The notes under the pieces were generated by a model, which saw nothing but the letters and a program-made list of their open reading frames with translations, was not told the DNA's origin and searched no databases. Below are positions 5,881 through 6,768 of a stretch of DNA of 6,768 nt, piece by piece; within the stretch, counting starts at the first letter, position 1, and each line of letters starts with the position of its first letter. The stretch lies in contig JBGTEJ010000041.1 of NCBI GenBank assembly GCA_041747855.1, forward strand, positions 1 to 6,768, read 5' to 3'. The DNA comes from ZC4RG35 sp041747855. GTDB taxonomy: Bacteria; Actinomycetota; Acidimicrobiia; Spongiisociales; ZC4RG35. The position numbers and the translations under genes are program-made.

Positions 5881-6768
5881 CTGTTCTTCTTCCCGGCTCA
5901 CGAAGAGGGTGACCCAGCCGAAGACAAAGAGGCTGGCTGCCAACAGGAGCAGAGCACGCGACCTCAAGCCCGTCAGTGGAAGCTCAAAGGGGGTAACGGT
6001 GGGTGTCGTATAGATGGTTGATTCCACTTCCACTGTGGTGACCGTCACAGCGTTCACCTGAGTGGTCGTGGTCTCCGGGGTGGTCGTGGTGGGTGCGATG
6101 CTGGTGGTGGTGGGTGCGATGGTGGTGGTGGTGGGTGCGACGGTGGTGGTCGTTACCGGCTCGATTGTCGTCGTCGTCGGGTCAACCATCGTGCAGGACG
6201 GTTCGTGGAAGGTGTCGGTGTCCAACGTGACGGCGGCGTCCCGTGCAAGCGCATGGCCGTGGAATCCGACACTGGCTCCCACGGTGATCGCGGTCTGGGC
6301 CAGGATGCTTCCGACAAAGGTCGAGGATGCACCAAGCGTCGCCGAAGCACCGACCTGCCAGAAAACGTTGCATTCAAGTGCTCCGTTGACGAGCACTATG
6401 TTGCTGCTAGCCGCGGTGTCGAGTGCGAAGTCGGTCTGGAAGATGAAGACTGAGTTGGAGTTACCCCCTCCGTCGAGTGTCAGGATTCCCGTCAGGCCTA
6501 GGGCGGCTTTGGCGGGTGCTGCGTAGACTCCCCCAATCAGGACCAGGCCGCCGAGTTGCCCGGTGGGCAGAATGATGTCGATTGAACGACCGGCGGCGTT
6601 CTCATAGGCAGAAGTCAGGTCTGCTTGGGCCGCTTCAGCGACCGACGTTCCTGCCTCGATCGTTCCCGACGGGCCGATCATTTCCGGCGTTACTCCGGTG
6701 ATTGCCGTCGCTGGCCAGACGCCGACACTGTTCACGAAGGAGCTTGCGCCGGTGTTAGTGACCGCCGA
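5878..6768 (-). CDS. DUF3494 (ice-binding-like) cell-wall-anchored surface protein, 5' end missing
   Basis: The frame is open to the right edge, giving 296 residues without the start or signal peptide. The DUF3494 domain fills about residues 1-190: VTNTGASSF and VWPATAITG at the front, AGTSVAEAAQADLTSAYENA, then NVFWQVGASATLGASSTFVG and HALARDAAVTLDTDTF. A GTG at 6735 lies inside the conserved domain and is not the start. A Thr/Pro-rich stalk (about 195-255) follows, then LPLTG (263-267), a hydrophobic segment and a short tail SREEEQ, forming a sortase sorting signal. The tail is acidic after one Arg, whereas such tails are usually basic. The protein should be exported and linked to the wall. 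The domain is known from ice-binding proteins and is also widespread in non-cold bacteria, so ice binding is possible but unproven. The other role considered is adhesion. Confidence 0.92.
   Translation of the reverse strand, partial: SAVTNTGASSFVNSVGVWPATAITGVTPEMIGPSGTIEAGTSVAEAAQADLTSAYENAAGRSIDIILPTGQLGGLVLIGGVYAAPAKAALGLTGILTLDGGGNSNSVFIFQTDFALDTAASSNIVLVNGALECNVFWQVGASATLGASSTFVGSILAQTAITVGASVGFHGHALARDAAVTLDTDTFHEPSCTMVDPTTTTIEPVTTTTVAPTTTTIAPTTTSIAPTTTTPETTTTQVNAVTVTTVEVESTIYTTPTVTPFELPLTGLRSRALLLLAASLFVFGWVTLFVSREEEQ
5968..5982 (-). other. LPLTG sortase recognition motif
   Basis: These codons encode LPLTG, followed by a Leu/Ala/Phe-rich membrane segment of about 20 residues and the end of the protein. 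In the known mechanism, sortase cuts between Thr and Gly and joins the Thr to the cell wall. No sortase gene is in the window. Confidence 0.8.
6079..6141. repeat. Three tandem 21-bp repeats encoding the Thr-rich stalk
   Basis: Three consecutive 21-bp units (6079-6099, 6100-6120, 6121-6141) share GGTGGT-like triplets ending in GGTGGGTGCGAY, each differing by one or two bases. A fourth unit (6142-6162) is degenerate. On the coding (-) strand each unit gives the heptad (V/I)APTTT(T/S) of the surface-protein stalk. The array keeps the frame, so copy number can change without breaking the gene, and the stalk length may vary between strains. Confidence 0.8.

Noticed and set aside
6079..6141. CRISPR-like short repeats
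   Set aside because: The units are contiguous without spacers and keep the reading frame of a Thr-rich stalk.
6062..6526. 154-residue + strand frame beginning with Val-rich repeats
   Set aside because: The Val/Gly repeats are the antisense reading of the Thr-codon array in the DUF3494 stalk.
6733..6735. GTG as start of the DUF3494 protein
   Set aside because: The frame continues to the window edge and the extra residues (VTNTGASSF) match the conserved beginning of DUF3494, so the gene is cut by the window.

Overview
The window is GC-rich, densely packed bacterial chromosome with GTG/TTG starts, weak Shine-Dalgarno signals and almost no intergenic space. The gene set fits a high-GC actinobacterium: a bacterial WS/DGAT acyltransferase, a CvpA-type membrane anchor fused to an exported domain, and an LPxTG-anchored DUF3494 surface protein. 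An uncultured Acidimicrobiia-like lineage is my best guess. That assignment is inference, because no rRNA or marker gene is present. I see no mobile element, CRISPR array, tRNA or rRNA.

The left half (about 1-3494) reads entirely on the + strand as one compact run. It holds the C-terminal end of a polytopic membrane protein (probably AI-2E/PerM family), an MBL-fold hydrolase, an alpha/beta-hydrolase, a free-standing alanyl-tRNA editing protein (AlaX type) and a CvpA-CAP fusion. Gaps between the first four genes are 9-29 bp, so co-transcription is plausible. The 53-bp gap before the CvpA-CAP gene holds a possible leaderless-type promoter.

The right half (3495-6768) reads entirely on the - strand. 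From right to left it holds the 3' part of a DUF3494 (ice-binding-like) surface protein with a Thr-rich stalk and LPLTG sorting signal, an 85-bp stop-to-start gap with repeats and a palindrome, a WS/DGAT wax ester synthase/diacylglycerol acyltransferase, and an EamA/DMT transporter. The last two overlap by 4 bp (TTGA) and are probably translationally coupled. The two halves meet tail to tail with the stop codons directly abutting in TGATCA, and a strong hairpin lies just inside the transporter gene.

Nothing here looks like a new defence or mobile system. The points most worth a second look are the CvpA-CAP fusion, two enzymes with a substitution at an expected metal-ligand position (MBL Asp to His, AlaX Cys to Asp), an alpha/beta-hydrolase whose acid appears to sit after strand 6, the zero-gap convergent junction, and the leader of the WS/DGAT gene.
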